This document shows, piece by piece, positions 27,353 through 36,375 of a DNA stretch of 64,000 bases. Source of the stretch: an uncultured Lachnoclostridium sp. (GTDB lineage Bacteria > Bacillota > Clostridia > Lachnospirales > Lachnospiraceae); assembly GCA_944381625.1 (NCBI GenBank), contig CALWLW010000001.1, positions 1 through 64,000 of the forward strand. Direction: 5' to 3'. Below the pieces are notes generated by a model. It had not been told where the DNA came from. It did not search any database and saw only the letters and a program-made list of their open reading frames with translations. The position numbers were made by a program, and so were the translations under genes. Every line of letters starts with the position of its first letter. Position 1 is the first letter of the stretch.

Positions 27353-28330
27353 GTGAGGACGCTGGAAGACATCATACGGCGCATGCCGAAGATCGATCTT
27401 CACTGCCATCTGGACGGTTCTCTCACGCTGGAGAGCGTAAGGAAGATTACGGGCAGGGAAGTGGCGCCGGAGGAACTGCAGGCGGAGGAACGGTGCCGGG
27501 ATCTGGCGGAATATCTGAAGAAATTTGATATCCCCATTGCGTGCCTGAAGACGGCGGAGGCGCTGAAGACTGCGGCCAGAGATTTTTTGCTGGATGCGGC
27601 AAAAGAACATATCTGCTATATGGAGACCAGGTTTGCCCCGCTGCACTCGGCGGGGGAGGGTCTGGATGCGGCAGGGGCAGTGGAAGCGGTCCTGGAAGGA
27701 CTAAAAGAGGCGGAAGAGATCTGCCATGTGCGCTGGGGGCTGATCGTCTGCGCCATGCGCCACCACAGCCAGGAGGATAATCTGGCCATGCTGAAGGCCT
27801 GCAGAGCATATCTGGGAGAAGGAGTGTGCGCGGCAGACCTGGCGGGGGACGAAGCCTCGTTTCCCATGAAAAATTATGTGGAGTTGTTCCGGGAGGCCAG
27901 GAAGCTGGATTATCCTTTTACTATCCATGCGGGCGAGTGCGGAAACGCGGAGAATATCCGGGACGCGGTGGAATGCGGCGCGTCCCGGATCGGCCATGGG
28001 ATCGCCATGAGCGGCAGGCCGGATATCCAGCGTCTGTGCAGGGAAAAAAGGATCGGCATTGAGATGTGCCCGGTGAGCAATATCCAGACCAGGGCGGCGT
28101 CTTCGCCGGAGAGCTATCCGCTCCGGGAATTTATGGAGGCGGGGCTTATGGTGACGCTGAATACGGACAACCGTACGGTGAGCCGGACCAGCATCGCCCG
28201 TGAGATGGAATTTGCCCGGACATACTGCGGCGTGACGGAAGAGGAGCTGGCGGCGCTGGAGCGGAACGCGGCGGACGTATTGTTCGCGGACGACGGGGTG
28301 AAACATGAACTGTGGAAACTCTGGAATTAA
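27353..28330 (+). CDS. add: Adenosine deaminase
   Basis: Hydrolyses adenosine and deoxyadenosine to inosine and deoxyinosine. Zinc motifs: KIDLHCHLDG at the N-terminus, then HAGECG, GHGIAMSG and TLNTDNRTVS. About 325 residues. The start is uncertain: GTG 27353 is listed, TTG 27329 has AGGAAGA eight bases ahead, and the conserved domain begins at ATG 27383. It supplies inosine to the phosphorylase 28 bases downstream and opens the nucleoside operon. Confidence 0.9.
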   Translation: MRTLEDIIRRMPKIDLHCHLDGSLTLESVRKITGREVAPEELQAEERCRDLAEYLKKFDIPIACLKTAEALKTAARDFLLDAAKEHICYMETRFAPLHSAGEGLDAAGAVEAVLEGLKEAEEICHVRWGLIVCAMRHHSQEDNLAMLKACRAYLGEGVCAADLAGDEASFPMKNYVELFREARKLDYPFTIHAGECGNAENIRDAVECGASRIGHGIAMSGRPDIQRLCREKRIGIEMCPVSNIQTRAASSPESYPLREFMEAGLMVTLNTDNRTVSRTSIAREMEFARTYCGVTEEELAALERNAADVLFADDGVKHELWKLWN

Positions 28331-28358
28331 AGAATACAGGAAAAGGCAGGAGGCTTAT

Positions 28359-29204
28359 ATGGAACATTCGGTATATGAGAAATTGATGAGATGCTATCAG
28401 ACTGTGAAAGAAAAAGTGGATTTTCAGCCCAAGGTGGCGCTGGTGCTGGGGTCCGGGCTGGGCGACTACGCGGACCGGATCGAGATGGCGGCAGAGCTGG
28501 ACTATCATGAGATCGACGGCTTTCCGGTGTCCACCATTCCGGGGCACAAGGGAAGATTTGTGTTCGGCTATGTGGGGGATGTTCCGGTGGTGATCATGCA
28601 GGGACGCGTGCATTTTTATGAGGGCTATCCCATCCAGGATGTGGTGCTGCCCATCCGCCTGATGCGGCTCATGGGCGCGGAAGTGCTGTTCCTCACCAAT
28701 GCGGCCGGAGGCGTCAACTATGATTTCCACGCGGGCGAGCTGATGATGATCACAGACCAGATCAGCTCCTTTGTCCCGTCGCCTTTGGTGGGGCCGAATG
28801 CGGAGGAACTGGGCGTGCGTTTCCCGGATATGAGCGATGTATATGACCGGGAGCTTCAGGATGTGATCCGCCGGACGGCCAAAGAACTGGACATTCCTTT
28901 GAGGGAAGGCGTCTATCTCCAGCTTACAGGACCGGCCTATGAGTCACCGGCAGAGGTGCGCATGTGCAGGATCTTGGGCGCCGACGCGGTGGGCATGAGC
29001 ACGGCCTGTGAGGCGGTGGCGGCTAACCATATGAAGATGAAGATCTGCGGAATCTCCTGCATCTCCAACCTGGCCTGCGGCATGACGGACCAGCCGCTGG
29101 ATCACAAAGAGGTCCAGGAGGCGGCTGACCGGGTGGCGCCGCTGTTCAGGAAACTGGTCACGGAGAGTATCCGGGAGATCGGAAAAAGCTTACAGGAGGG
29201 CTGA
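28359..29204 (+). CDS. punA: Purine nucleoside phosphorylase
   Basis: Splits inosine, guanosine and deoxy forms with phosphate into base and (deoxy)ribose 1-phosphate. 281 residues, the trimeric PNP (NP-II) family: VALVLGSGLGDYAD, FPVSTIPGHKGRF, TNAAGGVN, and AVGMSTACEAVAA near the C-terminus. ATG 28359 has AGGAGG ahead. It ends three bases before the uridine phosphorylase gene. Confidence 0.94.
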   Translation: MEHSVYEKLMRCYQTVKEKVDFQPKVALVLGSGLGDYADRIEMAAELDYHEIDGFPVSTIPGHKGRFVFGYVGDVPVVIMQGRVHFYEGYPIQDVVLPIRLMRLMGAEVLFLTNAAGGVNYDFHAGELMMITDQISSFVPSPLVGPNAEELGVRFPDMSDVYDRELQDVIRRTAKELDIPLREGVYLQLTGPAYESPAEVRMCRILGADAVGMSTACEAVAANHMKMKICGISCISNLACGMTDQPLDHKEVQEAADRVAPLFRKLVTESIREIGKSLQEG

Positions 29205-29207
29205 AAT

Positions 29208-29981
29208 ATGAACTATTCGGAAGATCCGGGCAAACAGTACCATATCCAGGTGGGGAAAGGCCAGGTGGGGCGATATGTGATCCTGCCGGGAGATCCCAAG
29301 AGATGCGCGAAGATCGCGAAGTATTTTGACCATGCGGAACTGGTGGCCGACAGCCGGGAGTTCGTCACTTATACCGGTTATCTGGACGGGGAGAAGGTGA
29401 GCGTCACCTCCACCGGCATCGGTGGGGCCTCGGCTTCCATCGCCATGGAAGAACTGGTAAGATGCGGGGCGGACACCTTTGTGCGGGTGGGCACCTGCGG
29501 CGGCATGCAGCGGAAAGTAAAAAGCGGAGACCTGGTGATCGCCAGCGGGGCGATCCGCATGGAAGGGACCAGCCGGGAGTATGCGCCCATTGAATTTCCC
29601 GCGGTGGCGGACGTGGGTATCGTGAACGCGCTGGCCGGAGCTGCCAAAGCCCTGGGAAAGGATTATCATGTGGGCGTGGTGCAGTGCAAGGATTCCTTCT
29701 ACGGACAGCATGAACCGGAGCGGATGCCGGTGAGCTATGAACTGCTGAACAAATGGGAGGCATGGAAACGGCTGGGATGCCTGGCCTCCGAGATGGAGTC
29801 GGCGGCCCTGTTCGTGGTGGCAAACGCCCTGGGCGTGCGCGCAGGCTCGGTGTTCCTGGTGGTGGCCAACCAGGAGCGGGAAAAGGAAGGGCTGGATAAT
29901 CCCGTGGTACACGACACGGATCTGGCCATCCGCACAGGCGTGGAGGCCGTGCGGACGCTGATTGCCAGGGAGAAAAGGTAG
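29208..29981 (+). CDS. udp: Uridine phosphorylase (NP-I family)
   Basis: 257 residues of the hexameric NP-I phosphorylases. [15 protein letters not shown] binds phosphate; [26 protein letters not shown] and SEMESAALF follow. The insert [12 protein letters not shown] and the length fit uridine phosphorylase better than DeoD, but substrate range is not certain. It complements the purine enzyme just upstream. A 250-base gap with repeats follows. Confidence 0.87.
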   Translation: MNYSEDPGKQYHIQVGKGQVGRYVILPGDPKRCAKIAKYFDHAELVADSREFVTYTGYLDGEKVSVTSTGIGGASASIAMEELVRCGADTFVRVGTCGGMQRKVKSGDLVIASGAIRMEGTSREYAPIEFPAVADVGIVNALAGAAKALGKDYHVGVVQCKDSFYGQHEPERMPVSYELLNKWEAWKRLGCLASEMESAALFVVANALGVRAGSVFLVVANQEREKEGLDNPVVHDTDLAIRTGVEAVRTLIAREKR

Positions 29982-29983
29982 TT

Positions 29984-30064
29984 TTCAGCCATGCATCTCG
30001 GATTCCCGCAGCTTACGCTGCTCTACCGCCGCCTACGCGGCTGAATCCTCGATTAGGGCTAGAC
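29984..30064. repeat. Intergenic repeat family 1, copy B
   Basis: Matches 11050-11130 over about 80 bases with few changes, including TTCAGCCATGCATCTCG and GGCTGAATCCTCGAT. The inner hairpin loop differs while the stem is kept. Confidence 0.85.
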
Positions 30065-30077
30065 GCCCTATGTCTGA

Positions 30078-30126
30078 AGACTGCAACCCCCTTTCGCAAG
30101 CCAGCTTGCGACGGGCTTTGCAGTCT
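30078..30126 (+). terminator. Compound hairpin inside the nucleoside operon
   Basis: AGACTGCAA (30078-30086) pairs perfectly with TTGCAGTCT (30118-30126). Inside lie CCC/GGG and the hairpin CGCAAG (30095-30100) / CTTGCG (30105-30110). No T-run follows, so it is more likely an RNA processing or partial stop structure between udp and the binding-protein gene. Confidence 0.45.
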
Positions 30127-30186
30127 CCAGCCGCATGGCTGAATAGGGAAAAAAGTAACGCTTTTCATTTTGGCATAAGAATGGTA

Positions 30187-30195
30187 TGATAAAAT
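30187..30195 (+). promoter_or_regulatory. Candidate internal promoter before the BMP lipoprotein
   Basis: TGATAAAAT fits an extended -10 box about 38 bases ahead of the gene; the -35 region is poor. It would let the transport genes be expressed apart from the upstream enzymes. Confidence 0.4.
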
Positions 30196-30232
30196 AAGGC
30201 TCAGGCCTAAAAAAAGAAAAGGAGAGAAACAT

Positions 30233-31327
30233 ATGAAAAAGAAAGTACTGGCAGTATTGCTGTGTGCAGCTATGGTAATGGCTATGACTGCATGCGGAAG
30301 CAGCAGCACAGAGGAGGCCGCAGATACCGCGGACACCACAGAAGCGACAGATGACGGCGCAGAGGCGGCAGACGATGCGGCAGCAGGCGGAGAAGGCTAC
30401 AAGATCGGCCTTGTTACCGACGTAGGCGGCGTGAACGACGGTTCTTTCAACCAGTCTGCATGGGAAGGCCTGCAGAGGGCGGCAGACGAACTGGGCATCG
30501 AGGCGAACTACCTGGAGTCCTCCACCGACGCGGATTATGCGCCGAACCTGGAGGCTTTCATCGATGAAGAGTATGACCTGATCATCAGCGTGGGATACAT
30601 GCTGGCAGACGCTACCAAGACTGCGGCTGAGGCGAACCCGGACTGCAGATTCGCCATCATCGACGATGCGACCATCGAGCTGGACAACGTGACCTGCCTG
30701 ATGTTCGATCAGGAGCAGGCTTCCTATCTGGTAGGATATGTGGCTGGCCTTATGACCGAGAGCAACAACATCGGCTTTGTCATCGGTATGGCAAATGAGA
30801 ACATGAACCTGTTCGGCTACGGCTACTGCGCAGGCGCTCTGGACGCCAATCCGGACGTGACGATCCAGCAGTTCAATGCCAACTCTTTCGCAGATTCCGC
30901 TACCGGTAAATCCATGGCGAACACGGCTATCACCAACGGCGCGGACATCGTGTTCCATGCGGCAGGCGCTACCGGCCTGGGCGTGATCGAGGCATGCCAG
31001 GAGGCAGGCGTATATGCCATCGGCGTGGACAGCGACCAGTCCAGCATCGCACCGGAGACCATCATCACCTCCGCTATGAAGAGAGTGGACAACGCAGTGT
31101 ATGATTCTGTAGCGTCCCTGATCGGCGGCACGCTGGAAGGCGGCGTAGTGACCTACGACCTGACGGTTGGCGGTGTTGATATCGCACCGACCCAGGATCT
31201 GCTTCCGGAGGATGTGATCGCGGCAGTGGAAGAAGTGAAGCAGCAGATCATCGACGGAGAAGTTGTGGTTCCCAACGATCAGGCAAGCTTCGAGGCGGCT
31301 CACGGAGACGTATACGAGTTAGACTAA
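30233..31327 (+). CDS. BMP-family nucleoside-binding lipoprotein
   Basis: Extracellular substrate-binding protein of a nucleoside ABC importer (BmpA/Med/PnrA family), 364 residues. A lipoprotein signal ends in MTAC with the lipidated Cys at 21, followed by an acidic, Ala-rich linker. The binding domain opens with GLVTDVGGVNDGSFNQSAW, the diagnostic motif of the family. The ribosome site is AAAGGAGAG. Its ATPase and two permeases lie downstream, separated from it by the glycyl-radical gene pair. Confidence 0.93.
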   Translation: MKKKVLAVLLCAAMVMAMTACGSSSTEEAADTADTTEATDDGAEAADDAAAGGEGYKIGLVTDVGGVNDGSFNQSAWEGLQRAADELGIEANYLESSTDADYAPNLEAFIDEEYDLIISVGYMLADATKTAAEANPDCRFAIIDDATIELDNVTCLMFDQEQASYLVGYVAGLMTESNNIGFVIGMANENMNLFGYGYCAGALDANPDVTIQQFNANSFADSATGKSMANTAITNGADIVFHAAGATGLGVIEACQEAGVYAIGVDSDQSSIAPETIITSAMKRVDNAVYDSVASLIGGTLEGGVVTYDLTVGGVDIAPTQDLLPEDVIAAVEEVKQQIIDGEVVVPNDQASFEAAHGDVYELD

Positions 31328-31359
31328 TGAGTGAAACGGGATGGAGGAGTGAGTAAGTA

Positions 31360-32904
31360 ATGAGAGACATTTCCATGGAACGGGTGAACGCGACGCGGGA
31401 GCAGATCCTTGAGATCATCAAGAGCCCGACGCTGACACATGAGCAGAAGCTGACCAATCTGGCCAACCAGGCGGATTCCCTGATGGAAGTCCTGGATCTG
31501 CCGGAGGGGCTTAATGAACTTCTGAATACGGATATAGAGACGAAGTGCATCTGTGACCTGTCGGAGGGACACGCCCCGGTGCGTCCGCGGTACATTGTCC
31601 CGGACTATGCGAAATTTATGAAGGAAGGCTGCAGTTTTCTGCAGCTTCCTCCTCCCGCAGATCTTCTGGAAGCGCTGAACAGCCTGCTGATCTTTTACAA
31701 GCATGTGCCCAGCGTGACCAATTATCCTGTGTATGTGGGGCAGCTGGACGAACTTCTGGAGCCGTTCATGGACGGCGTGGACGACGCCCAGGCCAAGAGG
31801 CTTCTGAAGATGTTCATGACCCACGTGGACCGCACGGTACTGGATTCGTTTTCCCATGCGGACATCGGCCCGAAGGCTACCAGAGCCGGAAGGCTCCTGC
31901 TGGAGGTGGAAGCGGAGCTGGAACATGCGGTTCCCAACCTGACGCTGAAGTATGAAGAAGGCGTGACAGACGATGATTTCGCCCTGGCAGCGGTGAACTG
32001 TGCCCTGCACAGTGCGAAGCCCAGTTTTGCCAATCACGCCATGTTTAAGAAAGAACTGACGGAGAATTATGTGATCGCCAGCTGCTACAACGGCCTGCCG
32101 CTGGGCGGCGGTTCTTACACTCTCTGCCGCCTGATCCTGGGCAATATTGCCAAGAGGGCTGAGAGTATCCAGGATTTTAAAGAAAAACAGCTTCCATACG
32201 TACTGGACATCATGGCCCGCTATATGGACGCCAGGATCAAGTTCGAGGTGGAGGAAAGCGGTTTCTTTGAAAATAATTTCCTGGCGAAGGAAGGGTTTAT
32301 CCACAGAGACCGCTTTACGGCCATGTTCGGCATGGTGGGTATGGCGGAATGCGTGGACATTCTGCTCCAGAAAGAAGGAAAAGAGGGGCGCTTTGGCCAT
32401 GATAAGGCGGCCGACGACCTGGGCGTGGAGATCATGGAGATCATCAAGGATTTCAATGACCATCACGTGAATCCTTACTGCGAAGTGACGGGAGGACATT
32501 TTCTGCTGCACGCGCAGGTGGGGCTGGCGGACGATGTGAACGTGACGCCGGGAACCCGCATCCCCATCGGAGAGGAGCCGGAGGAGCTGGTGGATCATCT
32601 TCTGGTACTCAGCCGCTTCCACAAATATTTCCCGTCGGGAACCGGGGATATCTTCCCCATCGACGTGACCGTCCACAAGAATCCGGAGTTCGTACTGGAT
32701 ATTGTGAAGGGCGCGTTCCGCAAAGACTTAAGATATCTTTCGTTCTATTCCAGCGACAGCGATGTGATCCGTGTCACCGGATATCTGGTGAAGCGTTCGG
32801 AGATGGAGAAGCTGGACCAGGGCAGGGCTGTGCTGCAGAACACCACCGGCCTGGGACTGGGCGCTTCCAAGAACGGCCACATCCTGGAAAGAAAGATCCG
32901 GTAA
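31360..32904 (+). CDS. yjjI: YjjI-type glycyl-radical enzyme (DUF3029)
   Basis: 514 residues. Near the C-terminus is the glycyl-radical motif VIRVTGY with the radical Gly at 474. A Cys at 242 in SCYNGLPLGGG is the likely thiyl site. The family is shorter than pyruvate formate-lyase, and its reaction is not established to my knowledge. In E. coli yjjI-yjjW lies beside deoCABD; here it lies inside an operon with deoC and deoB, so a role in nucleoside or deoxyribose breakdown is strongly suggested (inference). GGAGG lies ahead of the ATG; the stop overlaps the activase start (TAATG). Confidence 0.88.
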   Translation: MRDISMERVNATREQILEIIKSPTLTHEQKLTNLANQADSLMEVLDLPEGLNELLNTDIETKCICDLSEGHAPVRPRYIVPDYAKFMKEGCSFLQLPPPADLLEALNSLLIFYKHVPSVTNYPVYVGQLDELLEPFMDGVDDAQAKRLLKMFMTHVDRTVLDSFSHADIGPKATRAGRLLLEVEAELEHAVPNLTLKYEEGVTDDDFALAAVNCALHSAKPSFANHAMFKKELTENYVIASCYNGLPLGGGSYTLCRLILGNIAKRAESIQDFKEKQLPYVLDIMARYMDARIKFEVEESGFFENNFLAKEGFIHRDRFTAMFGMVGMAECVDILLQKEGKEGRFGHDKAADDLGVEIMEIIKDFNDHHVNPYCEVTGGHFLLHAQVGLADDVNVTPGTRIPIGEEPEELVDHLLVLSRFHKYFPSGTGDIFPIDVTVHKNPEFVLDIVKGAFRKDLRYLSFYSSDSDVIRVTGYLVKRSEMEKLDQGRAVLQNTTGLGLGASKNGHILERKIR

Positions 32905-33752
32905 TGGGTACGAAAGCAGTGGTGAACCGGATCATCCCGTTCAGCAGCGTGGATGGTCCGGGGAACCGGACGGCGGTTTTTCTCCAGGGCTGCAATATCG
33001 ACTGTAAATACTGCCACAATCCTGAAACCAGGAATCTGTGCGTGCAGTGCGGCGCGTGTGTGGAGCAGTGCCCGGCAGGCGCGCTGTCCCGGGGAGTGGA
33101 CGGCGGAATCGTCTGGCAGGAGGAGCTGTGCGTACAGTGCGATACCTGTATCCATGTCTGTCCCCACAGCAGTTCGCCCAGAACCCATGTGATGACGGCG
33201 GAGGAGACTTACCGGAAAGTACAAAAGCAGATTCCCTTCATCCGGGGAATCACCGTGTCCGGAGGCGAATGCATGCTTCAGCCAGAGTTCCTTACGGAAT
33301 TGTTCCGGCTGGCGAAGGAGGATGGACTGACGACGCTGATCGACAGCAACGGAATGGTTCCTTTCTGGGATTACCCTGAACTTATGGAAGCGACGGATGG
33401 GGTGATGCTGGATATTAAGGCGTTTGACCGGGAGGAACACCGGGAGGTGACCGGGGCGTACAACGATACGGTCCTGAAAAACGCGGAGTATCTGGCGCGG
33501 AATTTAAAATTGTTCGAGGTGCGGGCCGTAATCGTACCCGGCCTGTATGACACGGAAAAGAGCGTGCGTCAGATGGGAGCGTTTCTGGCGCCTTTTTTAA
33601 AAATAAAGAAATTCAGGATCAAGGTGATCGCCTACCGGCCCATGGGGGTCAGGGAGATCTATTCCCATTATGAGGTGCCTTCCGGGACATATCTGGAGTA
33701 TCTGGCCGGGATTCTGAGAGAACAGGGATTTGAAGACATTATTATTATATAG
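32904..33752 (+). CDS. yjjW: YjjW-type glycyl-radical enzyme activase (radical SAM)
   Basis: 282 residues. The radical SAM motif is CNIDCKYC (Cys30, 34, 37). Two ferredoxin-like four-Cys clusters are inserted: Cys46-49-52-56 and Cys76-79-82-86. SGGECMLQPEF follows as in PflA-type activases. It installs the glycyl radical on its partner YjjI, with which it is translationally coupled. Such activases need strict anoxia. Confidence 0.92.
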   Translation: MGTKAVVNRIIPFSSVDGPGNRTAVFLQGCNIDCKYCHNPETRNLCVQCGACVEQCPAGALSRGVDGGIVWQEELCVQCDTCIHVCPHSSSPRTHVMTAEETYRKVQKQIPFIRGITVSGGECMLQPEFLTELFRLAKEDGLTTLIDSNGMVPFWDYPELMEATDGVMLDIKAFDREEHREVTGAYNDTVLKNAEYLARNLKLFEVRAVIVPGLYDTEKSVRQMGAFLAPFLKIKKFRIKVIAYRPMGVREIYSHYEVPSGTYLEYLAGILREQGFEDIIII

Positions 33753-33769
33753 ACAAAGGAGGCAGGGAA

Positions 33770-35314
33770 GTGGGAAGAGAGAGCCATATGGATGAAAGCA
33801 CGGTCGTGATCTCCATGAAGGACATCGTAAAGAAGTTCGGGGACTTCACTGCGAATGACCACATTAATCTGACGGTGCACAAGGGCGAGGTACACGCGAT
33901 CCTGGGGGAGAACGGGGCAGGAAAGAGCACGCTGATGAACGTACTCTGCGGACTGTATAAGCCCACCAGCGGGCAGATCTTCATCAATGGGAAGGAAGTG
34001 CAGTTCTCCAGCCCGAAAAACGCCATCGAGATGGGGATCGGCATGGTGCATCAGCACTTTATGTTGATTCAGCCCTTTACAGTGACTGACAATATCATCC
34101 TGGGAGTGGAGCCGGCCAAAGGCCTGGTCGTGGACAAGAAGACGGCCCGGGAGAAGGTGCTGGAGCTTTCCGAGCGTTATGCCATGAAGGTGGACCCGGA
34201 CGCCAAGATCGAGGATATTTCGGTGGGCATGCAGCAGAGAGTGGAGATTTTGAAGGTTCTGTACAGGGGGGCGGATACGCTGATCCTGGATGAGCCCACC
34301 GCTTCTTTGACGCCCCAGGAGATCGAAGGTCTGATGGAGATTATCAGCAACCTGACCGCGGACGGGAAGAGCGTGATTTTGATCACCCACAAGCTGAAAG
34401 AGATCACCGCATGTTCCGACTACTGTACGATCATCCGCCAGGGCAAATACATCCAGACCGTGAAGGTGGAGGATGTGAATGAAAATGAACTGGCGGCCAT
34501 GATGGTGGGACGCGAGGTGAACTTCCGCGTGGAGAAGAAGGAACAGGAGCCGGGCGAAGTGGTGCTGGACGTGAAGAATCTGCGCGCGAAGGATTACCGC
34601 GGCGTGGAGATCGTGAAGGGCCTGAATCTTCAGGTGCGCCGGGGCGAGATCGTGGGCCTGGCCGGTGTGGACGGCAACGGACAGACGGAGCTGGTGGAAG
34701 TGCTGACCGGCCTTCGCCGGGGAGAGAGCGGCGAGGTAAAGGTGCTTGGGAAGGATCTCTTCAATAAGAATCCCCATGATACGTTCGCGGGGGGCATCTC
34801 CAGTATTCCTGCGGACCGCCAGAAACACGGGCTGATCCTGGAGTTCTCCAACGAGGACAACCTGATCCTGCAGCATTTTGAGGAAGAGCCGTTTTCCAGG
34901 AATGGAATCCTGAACCGGAAAGCAATCCGGGAGCATGCCACGGAACTGATTGAGAAATTCGACGTCAGACCCAGAGGCTGCGAGGGGGCTCCGTCCGGCA
35001 CGCTGTCCGGCGGAAACCAGCAGAAAGTGATTATTGCCAGAGAGGTTACGAATGATAAAGATCTGTTGATCGCGGTAAACCCGACCAGAGGCCTGGATGT
35101 GGGAGCCATTGAGTTCGTGCACAAATACCTGGTGGAACAGCGCAACAAGAACCGGGCGGTGCTTCTGGTCTCCTTTGAACTGGACGAGATCATGAGTCTG
35201 TCTGACCGGATCGAGGTTATCTTCGACGGCCAGATCACCGGAAGTGTTCCGGGCAGGGACGCTGATGAAAAAGAACTGGGATTCATGATGGCGGGAGGTA
35301 AAAAGCATGAATAA
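33770..35314 (+). CDS. nupO: Nucleoside ABC importer ATPase (two-domain)
   Basis: 514 residues with two ABC domains, as in RbsA-like and BMP-linked importers. The first has GENGAGKST, an EDISVGMQQRVEI signature and LDEPTA. The second has a changed P-loop, GVDGNGQTE, and LSGGNQQK. This pattern is normal in the family. Start GTG 33770 with AAAGGAGG eight bases ahead. It overlaps the first permease by eight bases. Confidence 0.93.
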   Translation: MGRESHMDESTVVISMKDIVKKFGDFTANDHINLTVHKGEVHAILGENGAGKSTLMNVLCGLYKPTSGQIFINGKEVQFSSPKNAIEMGIGMVHQHFMLIQPFTVTDNIILGVEPAKGLVVDKKTAREKVLELSERYAMKVDPDAKIEDISVGMQQRVEILKVLYRGADTLILDEPTASLTPQEIEGLMEIISNLTADGKSVILITHKLKEITACSDYCTIIRQGKYIQTVKVEDVNENELAAMMVGREVNFRVEKKEQEPGEVVLDVKNLRAKDYRGVEIVKGLNLQVRRGEIVGLAGVDGNGQTELVEVLTGLRRGESGEVKVLGKDLFNKNPHDTFAGGISSIPADRQKHGLILEFSNEDNLILQHFEEEPFSRNGILNRKAIREHATELIEKFDVRPRGCEGAPSGTLSGGNQQKVIIAREVTNDKDLLIAVNPTRGLDVGAIEFVHKYLVEQRNKNRAVLLVSFELDEIMSLSDRIEVIFDGQITGSVPGRDADEKELGFMMAGGKKHE

Positions 35315-36374
35315 GAAAAAAAGTATTTTTGAGAGCAATGTGCTTTATACCATTATCGCGATTCTGGTCGGTTTTGTGATCGGGGCCGTCTTTCTCCTGA
35401 TCGCGGGGATCAGCCCGGCCGTAGCGTATGGGAAACTCATCGACAGTGTGTTCAGCAAACCCAAATATCTGATCTGGACGCTGACCTACGCCAGCCCGCT
35501 GATTTTCACTGGTCTGAGCGTGGCGTTTTCTTTCCGGACCGGCGTGTTCAACATCGGCGCGGAGGGACAGTTCGTGGTGGGCTCGCTGGCGGCGTGTGTG
35601 CTGGGAATCCTCCTGGATCTTCCGCCGGTGCTCCATGCGCTGGTCTGTATCGCGGCAGCGGCGGCGGCCGGATGCGTCTGGTCCCTGATCGTGGGCGTCC
35701 TGAAAGTGAAAAGAGGCATCCATGAGGTGCTTTCCTTCATCATGTTCAACTGGATTGCTTTTTACCTGTCCAACTATGTGGTGAACATCCCCGCCATCCA
35801 CAAAGGAAGCGGCGAGGCCACCAAGGATGTGCTGGATTCTGCAAGGATCCTGTTCCCGGAAGGAATCAGGAATTTCCTGGACTGCAGCGCCGCCAACTGG
35901 GGCATCGTGCTGGCGGTGGCCGCAGGGATCGCCATGTGGGTGATCATTGAAAAGACGACGCTGGGATACCGTCTGAAAGCGGTGGGCTACAACAGTCACG
36001 GCGCGCTGTACGGCGGCATCAACGCCAACAAATCCATCCTCACGGCGCTGGGGATCTCCGGCGCTCTGGCCGGCCTGGGCGGAGCGGTCCAGATCCTGGG
36101 TATGTCGGGACGCTTAAGCCAGTTTGCCGCACAGGAGCAGTATGGCTTCCAGGGGATCACAGTGGCGCTGATCGGTTCCTCCAGTCCCATCGGCTGTATC
36201 TTCTCCGGAATTTTCTACGGAGCCATGAAATACGGCGGAAGCAAACTGAGTATCGTAAAGGCTCCGTCGGAGGTGGTGGATATCATCATGGGATGCGTGA
36301 TCCTGTTCATCGCCATCTCCCAGATATTCCGCATCCTGTTTAAGAATCTGAGGAAGAAGAAGGAGGTATCATAG
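35307..36374 (+). CDS. nupP: Nucleoside ABC importer permease 1
   Basis: 355 residues, about ten membrane helices, BPD_transp_2 family. NIGAEGQFVVGSLAA and GVVHEV-like KRGIHEVLSFIMFN are typical, as is SGALAGLGGAVQILG near the coupling region. One base separates it from the second permease. Confidence 0.92.
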   Translation: MNKKKSIFESNVLYTIIAILVGFVIGAVFLLIAGISPAVAYGKLIDSVFSKPKYLIWTLTYASPLIFTGLSVAFSFRTGVFNIGAEGQFVVGSLAACVLGILLDLPPVLHALVCIAAAAAAGCVWSLIVGVLKVKRGIHEVLSFIMFNWIAFYLSNYVVNIPAIHKGSGEATKDVLDSARILFPEGIRNFLDCSAANWGIVLAVAAGIAMWVIIEKTTLGYRLKAVGYNSHGALYGGINANKSILTALGISGALAGLGGAVQILGMSGRLSQFAAQEQYGFQGITVALIGSSSPIGCIFSGIFYGAMKYGGSKLSIVKAPSEVVDIIMGCVILFIAISQIFRILFKNLRKKKEVS

Positions 36375-36375
36375 T

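Noticed and set aside
29982..30232. Purine riboswitch before the nucleoside-binding protein
   Set aside because: The conserved loop sequences of the purine aptamer are missing; the folding here is explained by repeat family 1 and a simple compound hairpin.
33770..35314. Broken ATPase because of the altered second P-loop
   Set aside because: GVDGNGQTE in the second domain is normal for two-domain importers of the RbsA/BMP type.
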